DNA of 64,000 bases from Paenibacillus polymyxa (GTDB lineage Bacteria; Bacillota; Bacilli; Paenibacillales; Paenibacillaceae). The stretch lies in contig NZ_CP049783.1 of assembly GCF_015710975.1 (NCBI RefSeq), forward strand, positions 4,011,501 through 4,075,500. Direction: 5' to 3'. Shown piece after piece: positions 26,307 through 35,682 of the stretch; position 1 is the stretch's first letter, and every line of letters begins with the position of its first letter. The notes under the pieces are model-generated. The model had not been told where the DNA came from. It searched no databases and worked only from the letters and a program-made list of their open reading frames with translations. A program made the translations under genes and the position numbers.

Positions 26307-26643
26307 CCAACCATCCTTTCGTGCGTCACATGATGACACCTTTGTTTTGTAATCTGTACTTTTACATCTTAAGAAAAAGTACGCCCGAAGTCCATTCCTC
26401 CGCAGATTCTCGGGTTAGGAGTCGCTCTTTAACAACAATCGTCGTCATTTTTTGACCCCCAAAGCTTTGGTAATTTGTTCATTGCTGCAATCTGTGGAAG
26501 GATTTGAGGCCCCAAAGTCGAAATAAAAAAAGGTATGATAGATTTTATTGAGTTAACAAATATTTTATAGACTAGTAGATAGATATATCTGGATTCTGAT
26601 GAGATCCTCATATAAGTTTGATCCTACGTAATGAGGTGGTAAA
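26307..26643. other. 337-base intergenic region without recognised gene
   Basis: Divergent spacer between the PfpI gene and the zinc-ribbon gene. I see A/T-rich sequence, no convincing hairpin with T-run, no tRNA and no plausible small coding region with a ribosome-binding site. Promoters for both genes must lie here but none matches well. Confidence 0.5.
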
Positions 26644-27090
26644 ATGCATAAGCAATGCCAATGTGGTGAACCGATGGGGCTGGAATTGCGAAAGGTAATA
26701 TACGCGAGTAAGGTTGAAATTTTGCATGTCCCTGTATTCTCATGTCCGTCATGCTTTTCCAGTGAGGTTTTGCAGCATGTGACGAAGGACATTAAGGAAC
26801 TATTACAAAGTCTAGGGAGCAAACCTGCACCCCGGCGAATATCTTTTGCACGCAACAATGAACTGGCAGAAATTATTCGTAAGCTTGTACTGGAGGAAGC
26901 GGATAATCCCAATGTGGATTGGCAATCCGCTTTGGAGGAGCGAATGGAGCTTCGAATTAATCTCTTACTGGATCTTTATCGCTATGCGAGAAGCCTAGGA
27001 GATGAAGATTGGATGAATGATGTAGAGAAAAGATTGGTTCAATTATCCGGTTTTACCAGTAAATCGGTGTTTACGAATACAAAAAACTAA
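26644..27090 (+). CDS. zinc-ribbon (YgiT-like) hypothetical protein
   Basis: 148 residues. The N-terminus has a CxCG...CPSC zinc ribbon (CQCGEPM near 5-11 and FSCPSCFSSE near 34-42), like the YgiT-type zinc finger. The rest is helical, with EIIRKLVLEEADNPNVDWQSALEERMELRINLLLDLYRYAR in the middle. It has no HTH and no neighbouring toxin gene, so an antitoxin role as for MqsA/YgiT is not supported. Function unknown. Confidence 0.78.
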   Translation: MHKQCQCGEPMGLELRKVIYASKVEILHVPVFSCPSCFSSEVLQHVTKDIKELLQSLGSKPAPRRISFARNNELAEIIRKLVLEEADNPNVDWQSALEERMELRINLLLDLYRYARSLGDEDWMNDVEKRLVQLSGFTSKSVFTNTKN

Positions 27091-27191
27091 AAAATATGAA
27101 AATTTTCATGGTCACCATTGGATTTTACATGTTCTTTTTGTTACGATGAGAATAGGCCATACGACAAGACACAGAAAGGAATGTATATCCA

Positions 27192-27533
27192 ATGGCGACG
27201 ATGACGAAAATGACTACTATTCAACAATTAAATACGGCTCTGGAAGCGTCATCAGACAAGCCGTTACTCCTCTTTAAGCACAGTACACGTTGTCCGATAA
27301 GTGCAGGTGCATATCAGGAAGTGGAGTCTTATTTGGAAGATGCTCCCGACGAAAATATTGAATACGGTATCATTTATGTAGTAGAGGATCGGCCGGTGTC
27401 CAATGCGGCTGCGGACATGCTTCAGGTGAAACATGAATCGCCGCAGGCCATTTTAATCAAGGACGGGGAGGCTGTCTGGCATACATCCCATTCGAATATT
27501 ACAGCCCGTGCGCTTCACGATCATCTCACATAG
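27192..27533 (+). CDS. ytxJ: YtxJ, bacillithiol-system thioredoxin-like protein
   Basis: 113 residues, thioredoxin fold with a single active cysteine (KHSTRCPISAGAYQEVE) and a cis-Pro loop (KHESPQAILIKDG). YtxJ proteins belong to the bacillithiol redox system and are thought to act as monothiol bacilliredoxin-like enzymes. Start ATG 27192; a second in-frame ATG at 27201 is possible. Fits a bacillithiol-making Bacillales host. Confidence 0.88.
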   Translation: MATMTKMTTIQQLNTALEASSDKPLLLFKHSTRCPISAGAYQEVESYLEDAPDENIEYGIIYVVEDRPVSNAAADMLQVKHESPQAILIKDGEAVWHTSHSNITARALHDHLT

Positions 27534-27551
27534 ATAGAATGAGTGCTGTCG

Positions 27552-27580
27552 TTGCATAAAGTAGTATTTTGTCGTATCAT
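27552..27580 (+). promoter_or_regulatory. sigma-A promoter of ccpA
   Basis: TTGCAT at 27552-27557, a 17-base spacer and TATCAT at 27575-27580, 60 bases before the ccpA start. Confidence 0.6.
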
Positions 27581-27640
27581 GGTTCTAATTAGTTGATCTA
27601 GGATTCGGTTGAAAATTTATTGGCAATGGAGAGAAGGAAT

Positions 27641-28648
27641 GTGACGGTAACGATCTATGATGTAGCTCGCGAAGCTGGTGTCTCAATGGCCACGGTGTCC
27701 CGCGTAGTTAACAATAATCCTAATGTAAAACCTCAGACCCGCAAGAAGGTGTACGAAGCGATTGAACAATTGGGATATCGCCCGAATGCGGTAGCTAGAG
27801 GTCTGGCCAGCAAGAAGACAACGACTGTTGGCGTGGTTATTCCGGATATATCGAACTCAATTTTTGCAGAAATTGCACGCGGTATTGAGGATATTGCAAA
27901 TATGTATCACTATAACATTATTTTATGTAATGCCGACAAGCGTAAAGAAAAAGAGATCCGCGTTATCAACACATTACTTGAAAAGCAAGTGGATGGACTG
28001 CTGTTCATGGGCGGCACAGTAACGGACGAGCATATTCAGGCCTTCCATACAGCTGCAGTTCCTATTGTTCTATGTGCAACGAGTGATGAAAAAGGTAGCT
28101 ATCCTTCAGTTGATATTGACCATGAAGCCGCTGCTTTTGATGCAGTTAACACGTTGATCCGTCATGGACACCGTCAAATCGCAATGATCAGTGGTACGCT
28201 TCAAGACCCTGCAAACGGCTATGCACGTTTCCAAGGTTACAAGAGAGCATTGGAAACAGCTGGAATTGATTATCAGGAGGATCTCGTGAGAATCGGGAAC
28301 TACCGCTATGAATCCGGTGTTGAAGCCATGAAATACTTCCTTGGTCTGAAGAAGAAACCAAGTGCTATTTTTGCCGCTACGGATGAAATGGCAATTGGTG
28401 CGATTCATAGTATTCAGGATGAGGGATTGAAAGTACCTGATGATTTTTCGGTAATCAGTGTTGACAACATTCGTATGGCCTCCATGGTTCGTCCTCAGCT
28501 GACGACCGTCGCACAACCAATGTACGATTTGGGTGCGGTAGCCATGCGTTTGCTGACCAAGCTGATGAAGAAGGAAAACGTGGAGAACTCTCGCGTTATT
28601 TTGCCGCACGAGACTATTTTGCGGTTATCAGTTAATTATTTAGACTAG
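27641..28648 (+). CDS. ccpA: catabolite control protein A
   Basis: 335 residues, LacI/GalR family. The N-terminal HTH and hinge helix ([34 protein letters not shown] ... [13 protein letters not shown]) match CcpA almost residue for residue, as does the [21 protein letters not shown] stretch in the core. It binds cre sites with HPr-Ser-P or Crh to repress or activate carbon genes; a cre site lies before acsA about 1.6 kb downstream. The GTG at 27641 gives the usual family length; in-frame TTG 27620 and ATG 27626 lie upstream. Confidence 0.95.
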   Translation: MTVTIYDVAREAGVSMATVSRVVNNNPNVKPQTRKKVYEAIEQLGYRPNAVARGLASKKTTTVGVVIPDISNSIFAEIARGIEDIANMYHYNIILCNADKRKEKEIRVINTLLEKQVDGLLFMGGTVTDEHIQAFHTAAVPIVLCATSDEKGSYPSVDIDHEAAAFDAVNTLIRHGHRQIAMISGTLQDPANGYARFQGYKRALETAGIDYQEDLVRIGNYRYESGVEAMKYFLGLKKKPSAIFAATDEMAIGAIHSIQDEGLKVPDDFSVISVDNIRMASMVRPQLTTVAQPMYDLGAVAMRLLTKLMKKENVENSRVILPHETILRLSVNYLD

Positions 28649-28679
28649 GCACAGTGCCGAATAGGATACACCTTCGATG

Positions 28680-28704
28680 AAAGCTCCTTTGAGGGAGCTT
28701 TTTT
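28680..28704 (+). terminator. terminator after ccpA
   Basis: AAAGCTCC...GGGAGCTTTTTT short hairpin with T-run. Confidence 0.85.
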
Positions 28705-28761
28705 CGTAGATACATAGCTTCTTGTGACATCATCATCAAACTAAGAAACGAGGGATGCGTA

Positions 28762-29460
28762 ATGAGCCGACTTTATGGATTAATGGGTGCGATGGATGAA
28801 GAAATTGAATTGCTGCTCTCGGCGATGACCGAGGCAAGCAAGACGACCAAGACGGGAATCACATACACTACCGGAATGATTCACGGGCAAAGGGTAGTCG
28901 TCTGCAAGTCCGGTGTAGGCAAAGTCAATGCTGCAGTAACAACACAAATCTTGATTGATCATTTTGGCGTCGAACAAATTATATTCACGGGAGTGGCAGG
29001 GGCGGTACACCCGGATTTAAACATTGGGGACATTGTCATCTCATCAACATGTATGCAGCATGACATGGATGTAACGCCTTTGGGTTATGCCAGAGGGGTC
29101 ATTCCTTATCAGGACACCTCAGAGTTCGCGGCCGATCCCGAGCTTGTCAGTCTGGCTGAACAAGCCTGCAAATCGTTTGGCGATCGATACATTGTCGGGA
29201 AAGTACTTTCCGGCGATCAATTTGTCGCAAATCGTGAGATAGTGACAGCATTGCACCAAGAAATGGACGGTGCTTGTACCGAGATGGAAGGCGCCGCAGT
29301 GGCTCAGACAGCTCATATGAACGCTGTGCCTTATGTTGTCCTACGATCTATGTCAGATAAGGCTGATGGATCGGCTCACGTGAATTATGCTGAGTTTACG
29401 GTAGAAGCCTCACATCGTTCGCACCGTATTGTGGAGTTCATGCTCAAGCATTTGGGATAA
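28762..29460 (+). CDS. mtnN: 5'-methylthioadenosine/S-adenosylhomocysteine nucleosidase
   Basis: 232 residues, PNP/UDP phosphorylase family. Cleaves MTA and SAH to adenine plus the thioribose or ribosyl-homocysteine, in methionine salvage and AI-2 formation. Seen: GLMGAMDEEIELL at the N-terminus, FTGVAGAVHPDLNIGD, the substrate motif CTEMEGAAVAQ and the catalytic Asp in RSMSDKADGSA. Length is usual. Convergent with acuA, 13 bases apart. Confidence 0.95.
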   Translation: MSRLYGLMGAMDEEIELLLSAMTEASKTTKTGITYTTGMIHGQRVVVCKSGVGKVNAAVTTQILIDHFGVEQIIFTGVAGAVHPDLNIGDIVISSTCMQHDMDVTPLGYARGVIPYQDTSEFAADPELVSLAEQACKSFGDRYIVGKVLSGDQFVANREIVTALHQEMDGACTEMEGAAVAQTAHMNAVPYVVLRSMSDKADGSAHVNYAEFTVEASHRSHRIVEFMLKHLG

Positions 29461-29473
29461 GAGTGTAATATTT

Positions 29474-30106
29474 TTAATACATGAATCTTCGAACAAACCG
29501 GATACGGTCAAACTGTTCTCGTGATTCGAGGGGCACATCATCTCCCATTCGTACCATCAGACAGTTCGCAGGGTGTGAGCATATTTCAGGATCATCCGTG
29601 GCGTACCATACCATATTTACGGTTTTCATCAGACGTTCCATCATGCGGCGGTATTCCCATACGGAAAGACCGCTGCCTTTTAAATCCCAGTGCCAGTAAT
29701 ATTCGGTTGTAAAAATAATATAGGATTCGAGCTGTCCGTCTTCAAAGGCAATCCGAATCATTCGGCTACCCAGGCCCAGTCCGCGATAGTCATCGGCTAC
29801 CTCGACAGCTCCGAGTTCCAGTAAATCCTTCATGCCAGCTTCCGACCAGCGTTCCATCTCGTCTGGATAGTGAAAAGTGACATATCCCAGAAGGGTTTCT
29901 CCATCATGGGCAATGATGATTCTGCCTTCAGGCAATTCTGAAATTTCCACCAGCGCGTCGAATTGCTCCTTTGGTTTACGAAAGGCGTCCAGTTGCGTAT
30001 GCATTTGAAATGAACGCAATCGATCAGCGGATACCGGTCCTTCTACATGGATGGTTTGTCCGTTATGATCCAGTGTGTCCAAGTGGTACAATTTTAAATG
30101 CTGCAT
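29474..30106 (-). CDS. acuA: AcuA, acetyl-CoA synthetase acetyltransferase
   Basis: 210 residues, GNAT fold. Acetylates and so inactivates acetyl-CoA synthetase on its SGK lysine. Family stretches: IIIAHDGETLLGYVTFHYPD, the CoA loop DDYRGLGLGSRMIRIAFE, TTEYYWHWDLKGSGLSVWEYR and the C-terminal FDRIRFVRRFMY. ATG 30106 has AAGGAGG eight bases upstream and gives the length of Bacillus AcuA. It is divergent from its target acsA; acuB and acuC are absent here, unlike in B. subtilis. Confidence 0.94.
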   Translation of the reverse strand: MQHLKLYHLDTLDHNGQTIHVEGPVSADRLRSFQMHTQLDAFRKPKEQFDALVEISELPEGRIIIAHDGETLLGYVTFHYPDEMERWSEAGMKDLLELGAVEVADDYRGLGLGSRMIRIAFEDGQLESYIIFTTEYYWHWDLKGSGLSVWEYRRMMERLMKTVNMVWYATDDPEICSHPANCLMVRMGDDVPLESREQFDRIRFVRRFMY

Positions 30107-30292
30107 GGGTGCGACCTCCTTGTTTGCCATCAGTACCTCTTCATATCCCCTACTTATAACAAAAAAACAAATAAATGAAAAGGATGGTCGTCACATCCTC
30201 ACCTATGATATACTGATTTAGACACGAATTGTTCACAATTAAATGCTTTAAATCAAACCACAAATCAAAAGACCTGATTTGCATCATTAATT

Positions 30293-30307
30293 TTGTAAGC
30301 GCTATTT
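30293..30307. promoter_or_regulatory. cre site (CcpA operator) between acuA and acsA
   Basis: TTGTAAGCGCTATTT matches the WTGNAANCGNWNNCW cre consensus with one mismatch (C replaced by T near the end). It lies 46 bases before the acsA start; acs and acu genes are CcpA targets in Bacillus. Confidence 0.6.
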
Positions 30308-30352
30308 TGTTCTGTGTAATTCTCATTATTCCATTGTGAGGAGGCTGAACGC

Positions 30353-32068
30353 ATGAAGATTGAAGAACTCCAGGCTGTAGTTCCCACATCCAACATGGGC
30401 CCTTATGAACAAGCTTACAACAACTTTCAGTGGGAAGATGTAGAACGTCATTTTACGTGGTATGAAACAGGCAAAGTGAATATGGCACATGAGGCGATTG
30501 ATCGACATGTAGAGGAAGGCCGGGGGGAGAAAGCAGCACTTTTGTATTGCGACGCAAACCGTCATGAAACCTACACTTTTTCTCAGCTCCGTGCCAGCTC
30601 CAACAGGTTCGGAAATGTGCTGCGCAAATACGGTATTGGTAAAGGGGAGCGGGTGTTTATATTCATGCCGCGTTCACCTGAACTGGTCATTAGCATGCTT
30701 GGGGTTTTAAAGGTAGGGGCTGTTGTCGGTCCACTATTTGAGGCGTTTATGGAAACGGCGGTTAAAGATCGCTTGGAGGATAGCGGGGCGGTGGCACTAG
30801 TAACCACACCTGCGCTTCTTTCACGGGTGAAACGTGAGGAGCTTCCTGCGTTGCGTCATATTTTTGTGGTTGGTGATATGGACGAACGGGAGCAGGGAAT
30901 TATTGATTTCGAAACGGAAATGCTCACGTCCTCAGAAGATCTTGAGCCCGAATGGCTGGGGCGTGAAGATGGATTAATTATTCACTATACGTCAGGCTCA
31001 ACGGGCAAGCCCAAAGGCGTGTATCATGTGCAAAATGCAATGATTCAGCATTACTATACGGGGAAAGTGGTACTGGATCTGCGGGAAGATGATGTGTATT
31101 GGTGTACTGCGGACCCTGGTTGGGTTACGGGAACATCATATGGTATTTTTGCTCCTTGGCTAAATGGAGCCACGAATGTCATCCGTGGAGGACGTTTCAG
31201 CCCAGAGGATTGGTACCGCACGATTGAACGTCACGAAGTGACTATTTGGTATAGTGCTCCTACGGCGTTTCGGATGTTGATGAGCGCAGGGGAGCAGGTA
31301 GTTGCCAATTATGATCTAAGCAGCTTGCGGCATGTATTATCCGTTGGGGAGCCACTGAATCCCGAGGTAGTGAGATGGGGTTGGCAAGTATACACACAGC
31401 GTATTCATGATACTTGGTGGATGACGGAAACAGGAGGACAGTTGATCTGTAATTACCCAGAGCTGCCGATTAAGCCGGGTTCGATGGGAAAGCCACTTCC
31501 AGGTATTCAGGCTGCTATTTTGGACGACAGAGGCCAGGTGTTGCCTCCTAATAGGATGGGACATTTGGCGATTCGTACACCATGGCCATCCATGATGAGC
31601 CGCATATGGAACAACCCCAATAAGTTTCAGGAATATTTCCGCTTTTCCGGTTGGTATGTATCCGGTGATTCAGCTTACATGGATGAGGATGGATATTTCT
31701 GGTTTCAGGGGAGAATTGATGATGTTATTAACTCCTCTGGAGAGCGCATCGGTCCTTTTGAGGTGGAGAGCAAGCTTCTGGAGCATCCTGCCGTAGCAGA
31801 AGCAGGAGTCATTGGCAAACCAGATACTGTACGAGGAGAGATCATTAAAGCTTTTCTCGCCCTGCGTGATGGCTATACCGCGTCGGAAGCGTTACAACAG
31901 GACATTTACCGCTTCGTCAAGGAAGGGCTGTCTGCTCATGCTGCTCCGCGTGAAATTGAATTTAAGGAAAGGTTACCCAAAACCCGTTCCGGCAAAATTA
32001 TGAGACGTGTGCTGAAAGCTTGGGAGCTTAACCTTCCTACAGGTGACTTGTCTACTATTGAGGATTGA
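30353..32068 (+). CDS. acsA: acetyl-CoA synthetase
   Basis: 571 residues, ANL superfamily. Makes acetyl-CoA from acetate and ATP. Motifs: the P-loop-like YTSGSTGKPKGVYHV, WWMTETGG, YVSGDSAYMDEDGYFWFQGRIDD and the C-terminal TRSGKIMRR with Lys548, the residue acetylated by AcuA-type enzymes. Length matches Bacillus AcsA. It has a GAGGAGG ribosome-binding site and a cre site upstream, and ends at a long terminator. Confidence 0.96.
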   Translation: MKIEELQAVVPTSNMGPYEQAYNNFQWEDVERHFTWYETGKVNMAHEAIDRHVEEGRGEKAALLYCDANRHETYTFSQLRASSNRFGNVLRKYGIGKGERVFIFMPRSPELVISMLGVLKVGAVVGPLFEAFMETAVKDRLEDSGAVALVTTPALLSRVKREELPALRHIFVVGDMDEREQGIIDFETEMLTSSEDLEPEWLGREDGLIIHYTSGSTGKPKGVYHVQNAMIQHYYTGKVVLDLREDDVYWCTADPGWVTGTSYGIFAPWLNGATNVIRGGRFSPEDWYRTIERHEVTIWYSAPTAFRMLMSAGEQVVANYDLSSLRHVLSVGEPLNPEVVRWGWQVYTQRIHDTWWMTETGGQLICNYPELPIKPGSMGKPLPGIQAAILDDRGQVLPPNRMGHLAIRTPWPSMMSRIWNNPNKFQEYFRFSGWYVSGDSAYMDEDGYFWFQGRIDDVINSSGERIGPFEVESKLLEHPAVAEAGVIGKPDTVRGEIIKAFLALRDGYTASEALQQDIYRFVKEGLSAHAAPREIEFKERLPKTRSGKIMRRVLKAWELNLPTGDLSTIED

Positions 32069-32087
32069 ATTGATGCATGTTTGCACC

Positions 32088-32136
32088 AAAAAGGGAGTCT
32101 CCATAGCTATTATAGCTATGGAGACTCCCTTTTTTA
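32088..32136. terminator. bidirectional terminator, acsA / PBP gene
   Basis: Near-perfect stem of about 22 pairs (AAAAAGGGAGTCTCCATAGC paired with its complement) with a minimal loop and T-run on both strands. Confidence 0.93.
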
Positions 32137-32191
32137 TTAGGGTGAACTCATGCATCTCACCCAAACTATCGCTTCTTGTTTTTGTTTTGAA

Positions 32192-35100
32192 CTATGGACG
32201 AACGGCTCCAGAAGGAGCTGATTCCCCCATGGTATTCATGGAAGTAACACGGAACCAGCCTTTGGGCTTGCGGCCTGGTTTATACTCAAAGCTGGTGTTT
32301 GCGGTAGAGCCTATGTTTTTAAAAGGCTCCGCACCGCTTTCACTGTAATATACGTTATAGGCTGTTATAGCGTCCGCAGGCTTTCCTGCACTCCATTGGA
32401 GGACTACGGACGTGCCTGCAGCTTTAGCTTGGGGCTGCCCAGGAGCAGTAGGAACTTCTGTAGGCTGTGCACCTGTTCCATCTCCCTCGCCCGGAATATC
32501 TGGTGACTCAGAATCTGCAGGTGGCACTACAGGCGCTGCACTTGCTTGGGTACTTGGCCCAGATTCATGTCCTCCCACATCAACGGCGGTCACATAGTAA
32601 CTTGCGCTGCTTCCACCAGGGCTATCAGAGAATACCTTGGAGCCATCAGCCATGACAACCTTTCCAAGCCGTTGGAAGCTGCCTCCATCTGTAGAACGAT
32701 ATAGACGGTAACCTACAACATCACTGTTTCCGCTTGGGCTAAAGCTAATTATGGCTTTGCCATCACTATAGCTTACGCTGACGCTAGATGGAGCGTTAGG
32801 AGCTGCCCCATCGTCCTTGCGTGGATCAATCTGAGTAGGTGCTTCTTTATCTGCATCTTGAGGCAGATAGTAGGACAACGAATTATGCCGTCTCATCACT
32901 CTAAAGGCTTGCTGAAGCTCTTTAATCAATTCTGAGATTGGCTTTTCCCGTTTTCTAACGGTCCGTTCATACAACATATCATCTGGCGTACCATCACGTG
33001 GAATGTAATTTACACCCTGATAGGTAATGTATTTCGCACGGGTAACACCATTTTCACTGTTTTTGGGTAAATATTTACTGTTATAAATGTCTGAACCATA
33101 GGCGGACGCTGTCCGGCTTACAATACCGTCAGGTCTCTTGAAACTGTCCGTTTGGAATAACTGAGAATCTTTAGCCGTTACTTCATTCATGATTAGAGCC
33201 CATAGACGACGAGCCCGCTCTTTTTGTGCTTTCGTTTCAAGCTTATTGACAGGTTGCTTGTAACCAACCCACACTCCCAGCGTGACGTCAGGCGTAAAAC
33301 CCTCAAACCACACATCGGTGTAAGATTGCGTAGTACCTGTCTTGCCGGCGATCGGAATCTTGCCGGATTGATTAAAGTTACGCTTCACCAGTCTGCCTGT
33401 GCCTTCCGATACGGCTGTACGTAACATATCTGTCATCAGGTAGGCGGTTTGTGGTGTGAAGGCCTGTACAGGATTAGGCTGATGCTTGTATACAATATTG
33501 CCTTGCGAATCCACGATCTTTTCGATCATGTAGGCATCATTAAACACACCGCCATTTGGGATGGCTCCATATGCATTGGTTAGTTCCTCAACGGTTACCC
33601 CGTGGGCCAAGCCGCCGAGTACACCGGTTTGGGCGTTGTTATCACTTGGTTCCAAGGTGGTAATACCCAGTTTTTTAGCAAAAGCCCAAGCCTTATTGAT
33701 CCCTACCTTTTCGTTAAACAGCTTGAGTGCTATCGTATTTAGCGATTGATTCAGTGCATAACGCGCTGTGACTAATCCTTGGTAGCGGTTGTTGGCATTT
33801 TTCGGGATGTGATATCCATTACTGCCATCTTTCAAAATAATAGGAGCATCATCCACAATCGTGCCAGGCTGTACAAGACCGCTGTCCAAAGCAGGCAGAT
33901 AAGCAGCAATCGGTTTCATGGCTGAACCCGGCTGGCGTACCATCTGGGTAGCATAGTTCATTTGCTCTTTTTGGAAGTCCCGACCTTCCATCATACCGAG
34001 AATGGCGCCGGTTTTATGCTGAATCAGAATGGCCGCCGCTTGCTCGTCACCCTTGGTTTTACTTGTAGCAGAGAAGTTGTCATTATTTTCTGCAATTTGA
34101 CGCATGGATTTGTACACGCTCTTATCAATGGTGGTATATACCATATAGCCGCCTGTGCGAAGCTGCTGTTCAGCTTCTTTGAGCATGTCGTTATCATCCT
34201 TGGTTTTGGTATCTGCACTGGCATTAGCTGCTTGACTCGGATTGGTGACAGACATGAGTGCCTGAGCAGCTTGCCGCTCTGTTTCCATCATAAGATATGG
34301 ATAGGTGTTATAAGCCTTAACAGTGCGTGGTGCTAGAGATTTTTTGATATCAAAAGCCATCGCTTCATCATATTGTGCTTTATTGATTTTGTTCTCCTCC
34401 AGCATTCGGCTGAGCACCAGGTGCTGGCGGTTAATCGCTCTTTTAAATCCGGCTTCATTAAACTCACCTTTACCGTTGTAAGCAGAATAAGAAGAAGGGA
34501 GTTGCGGCAGACCTGCCAGATAGGCAGCTTGGGCTACATTAAGCTTGCCCAAATCATTCTCATTAAAAATACCTTTGGCCGCTGCTTTAATACCAAAGAC
34601 GTTGTAACCGCTTGATCCGTTACCGAAAGGTACCTTATTGAGATAGGCTGTAATTATTTGCTGCTTGCTCAGGAAGCGCTCAAGGCGCAGAGATAGCAAA
34701 ATTTCTTTGACCTTGCGGTCATCCGTACGATCAAGATTTAAAAAGACACGACGTGCAAGCTGCTGGGTAAGCGTACTCCCTCCAGTTTGTACGGATTCAT
34801 GTAGTGCCTTTTGCTTCACAGCACGCAGCGTTCCCGACAAATCGACACCTTTATGCTCGTAAAAATGATTATCTTCAATGGCAATAACTGCGTCAATGAC
34901 GAGCTGAGGAATCTCCTTAAACGTAACAGGTCTTCGATCTTCCTCGGTCCGAAGCTGCCCGATGGGAGAGCCATCATTAAAATAAGCGAAGCCTGTAATT
35001 GCATTTTTATCTACTTCCTGTAGAATCGTAGATCTGGAACGCACGGGCTCGTTTTTTACAATAGAAGCAACATAGCCAGCGGCGGTTCCCCCTGCGAATA

Positions 35101-35215
35101 GTGCCCCCATAAAACCGATGATGACGACCCACTTTATGACACGGCCGAGCCTTCGCATGGTTCTCCGTAAGCGGGAAGGCTTAGGCTCTGATACATTGTT
35201 TTTTTCTTCAACCAT
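32192..35215 (-). CDS. class A penicillin-binding protein with two C-terminal fibronectin III domains
   Basis: 1007 residues from ATG 35215 (AAAGGAGG eight bases upstream). Builds and cross-links peptidoglycan. Order: basic cytoplasmic tail, one membrane anchor (about 30-52), GT51 glycosyltransferase (VIAIEDNHFYEHKGVD near 110), transpeptidase with SxxK in RQPGSAMKP (about 430), SLNT and KTGTT (about 623), a linker, then two fibronectin type III modules (about 803-890 and 920-1007) joined by a Pro/Glu/Ser-rich linker. Catalytic motifs are complete. It resembles B. subtilis PonA-type PBP1, which also carries a C-terminal FnIII module; two modules make it longer. Confidence 0.93.
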   Translation of the reverse strand: MVEEKNNVSEPKPSRLRRTMRRLGRVIKWVVIIGFMGALFAGGTAAGYVASIVKNEPVRSRSTILQEVDKNAITGFAYFNDGSPIGQLRTEEDRRPVTFKEIPQLVIDAVIAIEDNHFYEHKGVDLSGTLRAVKQKALHESVQTGGSTLTQQLARRVFLNLDRTDDRKVKEILLSLRLERFLSKQQIITAYLNKVPFGNGSSGYNVFGIKAAAKGIFNENDLGKLNVAQAAYLAGLPQLPSSYSAYNGKGEFNEAGFKRAINRQHLVLSRMLEENKINKAQYDEAMAFDIKKSLAPRTVKAYNTYPYLMMETERQAAQALMSVTNPSQAANASADTKTKDDNDMLKEAEQQLRTGGYMVYTTIDKSVYKSMRQIAENNDNFSATSKTKGDEQAAAILIQHKTGAILGMMEGRDFQKEQMNYATQMVRQPGSAMKPIAAYLPALDSGLVQPGTIVDDAPIILKDGSNGYHIPKNANNRYQGLVTARYALNQSLNTIALKLFNEKVGINKAWAFAKKLGITTLEPSDNNAQTGVLGGLAHGVTVEELTNAYGAIPNGGVFNDAYMIEKIVDSQGNIVYKHQPNPVQAFTPQTAYLMTDMLRTAVSEGTGRLVKRNFNQSGKIPIAGKTGTTQSYTDVWFEGFTPDVTLGVWVGYKQPVNKLETKAQKERARRLWALIMNEVTAKDSQLFQTDSFKRPDGIVSRTASAYGSDIYNSKYLPKNSENGVTRAKYITYQGVNYIPRDGTPDDMLYERTVRKREKPISELIKELQQAFRVMRRHNSLSYYLPQDADKEAPTQIDPRKDDGAAPNAPSSVSVSYSDGKAIISFSPSGNSDVVGYRLYRSTDGGSFQRLGKVVMADGSKVFSDSPGGSSASYYVTAVDVGGHESGPSTQASAAPVVPPADSESPDIPGEGDGTGAQPTEVPTAPGQPQAKAAGTSVVLQWSAGKPADAITAYNVYYSESGAEPFKNIGSTANTSFEYKPGRKPKGWFRVTSMNTMGESAPSGAVRP

Positions 35216-35302
35216 TAAGTCTTCCTCCTTTATAACAGCCATTATTATAGCATAAAATTACAAAATGAACCCATATGCTAAAAAGCCTGTCTTTTGGTGT
35301 CG

Positions 35303-35331
35303 TTGACTACATAAAAACAGTGTGTTATAAA
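35303..35331 (+). promoter_or_regulatory. sigma-A promoter of the tyrS leader
   Basis: TTGACT at 35303-35308, a 17-base spacer and TATAAA at 35326-35331. Confidence 0.75.
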
Positions 35332-35339
35332 TAGGTCAA

Positions 35340-35634
35340 AGTAAATATCGTGAAAAGCAGAGAAAGACTTCAGTAGAAGGTGGAATCACGTTGTGCAGAG
35401 AGCCGATGGGTGGTGTGAATCGGTAGCGTCCCTCCTTTGAATTACCGTCTGGAGCTGTCTGGATGAATGGAAGCTTTTGCAGGTTTGCGAAGCTCTCCAT
35501 AGTAATCCGGTACCGGGTGTAAACTCGTTATAGGAATGAAGTGAAAGAAACGTTGGTTTTTTGCATACGTTTCTTTAATTAGGGTGGTAACGCGAGTAGC
35601 TCCTTCTCGTCCCTTGGGATGAAAGGGGCTTTTT
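35340..35634 (+). promoter_or_regulatory. T-box riboswitch (tyrosine) upstream of tyrS
   Basis: Carries the T-box sequence AGGGTGGTAACGCG (35581-35594) that pairs with the uncharged tRNA end, stem I landmarks AGTAGA, AGAGAG and GGTGGTGTGAA, and a specifier loop GAATTACCG in which TAC (35443-35445) is the Tyr codon. The run ends in the terminator at 35598-35634. Uncharged tRNA-Tyr is expected to stabilise the antiterminator and turn on tyrS. Confidence 0.92.
35598..35634 (+). terminator. T-box terminator
   Basis: AGCTCC..CGTCCC (35598-35613) pairs with GGGATGAAAGGGGCT (35616-35630), then TTTT. The 5' side overlaps the antiterminator. Confidence 0.85.
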
Positions 35635-35682
35635 GGTTTGTTTAAATAGTAAATATTGGATGGAAAATAGGAGGGATTCAAG

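Noticed and set aside
26644..27090. Antitoxin role for the zinc-ribbon protein
   Set aside because: No HTH domain and no adjacent MqsR- or RelE-like toxin gene.
27096..27110. ATGAAAATTTTCAT palindrome before ytxJ as an operator
   Set aside because: A/T-rich palindromes of this size are common by chance here and there is no matching second copy.
35442..35681. 79-codon minus-strand frame inside the tyrS leader
   Set aside because: It lies across the T-box sequence and terminator, which explain the region fully.
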